Shown: piece after piece, positions 6,066 through 8,665 of the stretch
Layout: each line of letters begins with the position of its first letter
Position numbering within the stretch: the stretch's first letter is position 1
NCBI GenBank assembly: GCA_020720965.1
Contig: DYNS01000113.1
Location: 1-8,665, forward strand
Direction of reading: 5' to 3'
DNA: 8,665 nt
From: Anaerolinea sp.
GTDB lineage: Bacteria > Chloroflexota > Anaerolineae > Anaerolineales > Villigracilaceae
Translations under genes and position numbers: made by a program
Notes under the pieces: model-generated
The model's input: only the letters and a program-made list of their open reading frames with translations
What the model was told of the DNA's origin: nothing
Databases searched by the model: none

Positions 6066-6093
6066 ATTATATCATAAATCACCCTGCGGGCAA
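6066..6093 (-). promoter_or_regulatory. Predicted sigma-70-type promoter of rplS
   Basis: The minus strand carries TGATATAAT, an extended -10 with a perfect TATAAT at 6071-6066. A partial -35, TTGCCC (6093-6088), lies 16 bases upstream. Transcription would start near 6059, giving a leader of roughly 57 bases before the rplS ATG. Confidence 0.65.
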
Positions 6094-6112
6094 GAAGAGC
6101 GCGAAAACAAAT

Positions 6113-6118
6113 TATAAT
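6113..6118 (+). promoter_or_regulatory. Predicted -10 box of a leaderless murJ-like gene
   Basis: A perfect TATAAT is followed by seven bases (GCCGCCC) and then the ATG at 6126, the spacing expected when transcription begins at the start codon. I see no ribosome binding site and no good -35 upstream. The hexamer also overlaps an earlier in-frame ATG (6117), which would then not be transcribed. Confidence 0.6.
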
Positions 6119-6125
6119 GCCGCCC

Positions 6126-7691
6126 ATGCTCACACCCGCCCGTCAAATTGCCCGCGCCGCCGGTACCGTTATGGCGGCGATTGTATTCAGCCAGGTTATG
6201 GGGCTGGCACGCGGAATTTTGGTTGCCCAAAGCTACCCCGCCGCCCTGCTCGATTCATTCTACGCCGCCAACCGCGTCAGCGAGACTCTCTTCACCTTGC
6301 TGGCAGCGGGGGCGCTCGGCTCGGCGTTTTTGCCCACGTTTAAGGGGATGCTGGTGCGCGAAGAAAAAGCCGCCGCCTGGAAGTTAGCCTCCGCCCTGGC
6401 AAACCTCGTCACCCTTAGCCTTAGCCTGCTCGCCGTTATAGCGGCATGGTTCGCCCCGCAAATTGTGCGTTACCTGCTAGCCCCTGGGCTATACGAAAAT
6501 TACATCCTCTACCATCTGACAATTGACCTGCTGCGGATTCAATTGGCATCGGCGGTGCTGTTTGGCTTGGGAGGGCTGGTTGTTGGCATCCTCAACGCGC
6601 ATCAGGTCTTTTTTATTCCCCAAATTACAGCGGGGATGTATCAGTTGGGGCAAATTTTTGGGGTGCTGGTCTTGCATCGCTGGCTGGGTATTTACGGGTT
6701 GGCTTGGGGGGTTGTGCTGGGAGCGGCGCTTTACCTCCTTGTGCAAATTCCGGTTTTGCAAAAACAGAAGGGAGTTTACACCCTTACCCTGGGGCTAAAG
6801 GATGCGGCTACCCGCAAAGTAATCGCTCTGATGGGTCCCCGCGTGTTGGGGGCGGGGGTTGTACAACTCAATTTTTGGGTGAATGCCGCCCTTGCCTCGC
6901 AAATGCCATCGGGGAGCCTTACTGGGCTTTCTTACGGCTTTGCGCTAATGCTGATGGCGCAAGCCGCCATTGCCCAATCGGTTGCCATTGCCGCCATGCC
7001 TACCTTCTCGGCGCAGTTTGCGCTGGGGCAGGCAAAAGAGATGCGCCTGGCGCTGGCGGCTGCCCTGAGGGGGGTTCTGCTCTTCTCGCTGCCTGCCAGC
7101 CTGGGGCTGATGTTACTGGCAAAGCCGCTGGTTGCCCTGCTGTACGAGCGCGGCGAATTTGGCAGTGCCTCCACCGAGGCGGTTGCCTGGGCGCTGCTGT
7201 GGTATGCCGCCGGGATGGTAGGTCACTCTCTGCTGGAGGTTCTCACCCGCGCCTATTACGCCCGGCAAGATACTCAGACCCCGGTTGTGGTGGGGGCGGC
7301 TGCAATGAGCCTGAATGTGCTGCTGAGTTTTCTCTTTTCGGGGGTGTTTTCCCACCTGGGTTGGATGCCGCATGGCGGTTTGGCATTGGCAAATTCGGCA
7401 GCAACCGGGTTGGAGGCGGCAGTTTTGCTCTGGCTCTTACGCGGGCGGCTGGGCGGGCTGGAAGGGCGCAGCCTGCTGAAAGGCGGGGCGCAGATGGGCG
7501 CGGCGGCGCTGGGGATGGCAATTGGCTTATTGGGGTGGAATCAGGTTTCGGCGGGGTGGGGGACGTGGATTCAAGCCCTGGGCGGGGTGGCGCTGGGGGC
7601 GGGAATCTATGCCGGGTTGGGGATTCTCTTCCACATCCCGGAGGTGGATGCGGTTGTGGGGGTGCTTCGGAGGCGGGTTCAGGGCAGGTAG
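6126..7691 (+). CDS. murJ: MurJ/MviN-family lipid II flippase
   Basis: This 521-residue inner-membrane protein is predicted to have about 14 membrane segments (MOP/MVF superfamily) and to move the peptidoglycan precursor lipid II across the membrane. By eye it aligns almost without gaps to E. coli MurJ in two regions: FSQVMGLARGILVA (21-34) with LDSFYAANRV and AFLP in the first repeat, and MGPRVLG with SGSLTGLSYGFALM (about 262-275) in the second. GILNAHQVFFIP and YYARQDTQTPV are further family landmarks. E. coli Arg24 and Asp39 align with R29 and D43, but Arg18 aligns with Q23 and Arg270 with A273. The start at 6126 is chosen over an in-frame ATG at 6117 because the latter sits inside the TATAAT box. 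It is divergent from rplS, and its 3' end overlaps the next minus-strand gene by 13 bases. It may be the lipid II flippase or a related exporter of the same family. Confidence 0.88.
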   Translation: MLTPARQIARAAGTVMAAIVFSQVMGLARGILVAQSYPAALLDSFYAANRVSETLFTLLAAGALGSAFLPTFKGMLVREEKAAAWKLASALANLVTLSLSLLAVIAAWFAPQIVRYLLAPGLYENYILYHLTIDLLRIQLASAVLFGLGGLVVGILNAHQVFFIPQITAGMYQLGQIFGVLVLHRWLGIYGLAWGVVLGAALYLLVQIPVLQKQKGVYTLTLGLKDAATRKVIALMGPRVLGAGVVQLNFWVNAALASQMPSGSLTGLSYGFALMLMAQAAIAQSVAIAAMPTFSAQFALGQAKEMRLALAAALRGVLLFSLPASLGLMLLAKPLVALLYERGEFGSASTEAVAWALLWYAAGMVGHSLLEVLTRAYYARQDTQTPVVVGAAAMSLNVLLSFLFSGVFSHLGWMPHGGLALANSAATGLEAAVLLWLLRGRLGGLEGRSLLKGGAQMGAAALGMAIGLLGWNQVSAGWGTWIQALGGVALGAGIYAGLGILFHIPEVDAVVGVLRRRVQGR

Positions 7692-8665
7692 GGCGGCAGT
7701 TCCAGCACACGCCAGCCGGTTTCTTGCTCTTGCAGGGTGAAGGTGAAACTGGCGCTGGTTTCTCCCTCCAGGGTGCGGTGATAGAGGGTTCCATCTGGGT
7801 TGTTGAATTCCACCAAAAAGAGCAGGTTGCCTTGTTCGTCTGCGCCGGTGTGAAAGAGGCTGCGGGGTTGCAGGCAGATGTTTTGGTCGCAGGCGTTTTG
7901 AAGCCAGGCGGGCAGGTCTTTGGAGGTGAAGTCGGGGTCTTGGAGTTGGAATTTGGTCAGTTTGCCGCCATATTGTTGAGCGGCGGTTGAGTAGTCCTGG
8001 CTGGGGAGGGCTTGCAGGTAGGCGGTGAGGGCTTGCAAGGCGGGGTCGTGCGGCGAATTGGGGAGGGAGGTGTAGTAGTAAATATCAAATTGTTGGTTGG
8101 CAAACTGAAGAATGTTTTCTTTTTCGTAGGTCATGGGGGTCTGAGCACCCGCGCCGAAGAATTGGATGCTTTGATGGTCGAAGGCGGCGTAGGTGGTGGC
8201 GAGTTGGATGAGGCGTTCCAACTGGCTTTCCAGCAGTCGTCCTTGCACGGCGGGGGCGGCACAGCCGGTGACGATGTAACTGCCATTGGCGTATATCTTA
8301 AGGCTTTGGCAGGCTTGGGCAGAGGTGGGTTGCAGGCTGATAAGCAGCGGGGCGGAGGGTTTCGGCTCTTCCAGGCGCAGAATCTCGCCGGTTTGGTCGC
8401 TGTGGTAGGTGTAGGTGGCGCTCCGGGCGAGGAGGGTGATGCGGTATCCGGGGGTGAGTTGCTGGGCGCAGAGTTCTTCGGGGGAGGCAAGCGCCAGGCA
8501 GGAGTCGGACCAGGTGACAGATTCCAGGCTTTGGAGTTGGATTTCGGCTTCTTCTATGCCTAAAAACTGACTCAGCGCCTGCCGGGTGGAGAGGAATGCG
8601 GGGGGGGGCGGGGTGGCGGTGGGAATTGGCGAGGCGGTAAGGGACAGGGTGGGAGTGGGGGGAAG
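7679..8665 (-). CDS. Secreted or lipoprotein-like protein with Pro/Thr-rich linker, N-terminus cut by the window edge
   Basis: The minus-strand frame is open from the right edge (codon 8665-8663) to TGA at 7681-7679: 328 visible residues with no start inside. A GTG at 8248 would give a shorter protein but is only visible residue 140. Visible residues 1-22 are a Thr/Pro-rich linker (PTPTLSLTASPIPTATPPPP), typical of the stretch after an export signal. About 48-93 has a compact pattern SVTWSDSCLAL...C...TPGYRITLL...YTYHSDQTG, which resembles a small domain common in secreted Chloroflexota and cyanobacterial proteins (W-D-S, a Cys, PGY, YxYH). About 119-140 has two cysteines around a beta-strand pair. 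The C-terminal half includes a Cys pair in NACDQNICLQ (about 240-250) and a last domain (LLFLVEFNNPDGTLYHRTLEGE). Six cysteines suggest disulfides outside the cytoplasm. I cannot assign a function. Confidence 0.8.
   Translation of the reverse strand, partial: LPPTPTLSLTASPIPTATPPPPAFLSTRQALSQFLGIEEAEIQLQSLESVTWSDSCLALASPEELCAQQLTPGYRITLLARSATYTYHSDQTGEILRLEEPKPSAPLLISLQPTSAQACQSLKIYANGSYIVTGCAAPAVQGRLLESQLERLIQLATTYAAFDHQSIQFFGAGAQTPMTYEKENILQFANQQFDIYYYTSLPNSPHDPALQALTAYLQALPSQDYSTAAQQYGGKLTKFQLQDPDFTSKDLPAWLQNACDQNICLQPRSLFHTGADEQGNLLFLVEFNNPDGTLYHRTLEGETSASFTFTLQEQETGWRVLELPPYLP
8600..8608. repeat. Run of nine G (nine C on the coding strand)
   Basis: Nine consecutive G residues on the + strand, within the Pro-rich linker of the edge gene. 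They encode three prolines; a fourth codon follows. Such runs are prone to slippage and to sequencing error. Confidence 0.9.

Noticed and set aside
7700..7775. Possible terminator after the murJ-like gene (CCAGC...GCTGG with TTTC)
   Set aside because: The stem has mismatches and a loop of about 20 bases, and no proper T-run follows.
6704..7990. 428-codon open frame on the + strand overlapping the murJ-like gene
   Set aside because: It is a Gly/Cys-rich shadow of the murJ frame in GC-rich DNA, with no family motif, and it runs on antisense to the edge gene.
8012..8563. 183-codon + strand frame opposite the edge gene
   Set aside because: A Gly/Val-rich complement of the minus-strand frame, which has the motif pattern and linker.

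Overview
The window looks like chromosomal DNA from a Chloroflexota bacterium, most likely class Anaerolineae. This is inferred from the style of the proteins, not from a search. Two predicted envelope proteins carry Thr/Pro/Ala/Gln-rich linkers after or near an export signal. The biotin carboxylase and biotin carrier are separate, tightly linked genes. GC content looks high by eye, and the genes are very closely packed.

Layout. Bases 1-2894 (+) hold a carboxylase operon: the 3' end of a carboxyltransferase beta subunit, a biotin carboxylase (accC), a biotin carrier protein and a CYTH-fold phosphohydrolase or cyclase-like protein. A low-complexity lipoprotein gene follows (2979-4028, +). Facing it on the minus strand, read from 6002 down to 4025, are rplS (ribosomal protein L19), a class I glutamine-amidotransferase-like gamma-glutamyl hydrolase and murI (glutamate racemase). 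A clear intrinsic terminator lies between rplS and the hydrolase gene, and the hydrolase and murI are coupled by an ATGA overlap. Divergent from rplS is a MurJ/MviN-family lipid II flippase gene (6126-7691, +). The right end is a minus-strand gene for a secreted or lipoprotein-like protein that is open to the window edge, so its start and signal peptide are missing.

How the genes fit together. The first block supplies the three parts of a biotin-dependent acyl-CoA carboxylase: carboxylase, carrier and carboxyltransferase. MurI makes D-glutamate for peptidoglycan and MurJ-type proteins move lipid II across the membrane, so the centre of the window has a cell-wall flavour around a ribosomal protein gene.

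Points worth a second look: a perfect TATAAT placed so that the murJ transcript would begin at its ATG (leaderless); a MurJ-like protein in which Arg18 and Arg270 of E. coli MurJ align with Gln and Ala; a GNRA-capped hairpin in the rplS leader; a terminator inside an in-frame N-terminal extension of the hydrolase gene; an intrinsic terminator for the lipoprotein gene lying inside the opposing murI gene; an accC-carrier gap made of short degenerate tandem repeats; and two envelope proteins with no family I recognise. I see no mobile element, CRISPR array, tRNA or rRNA.
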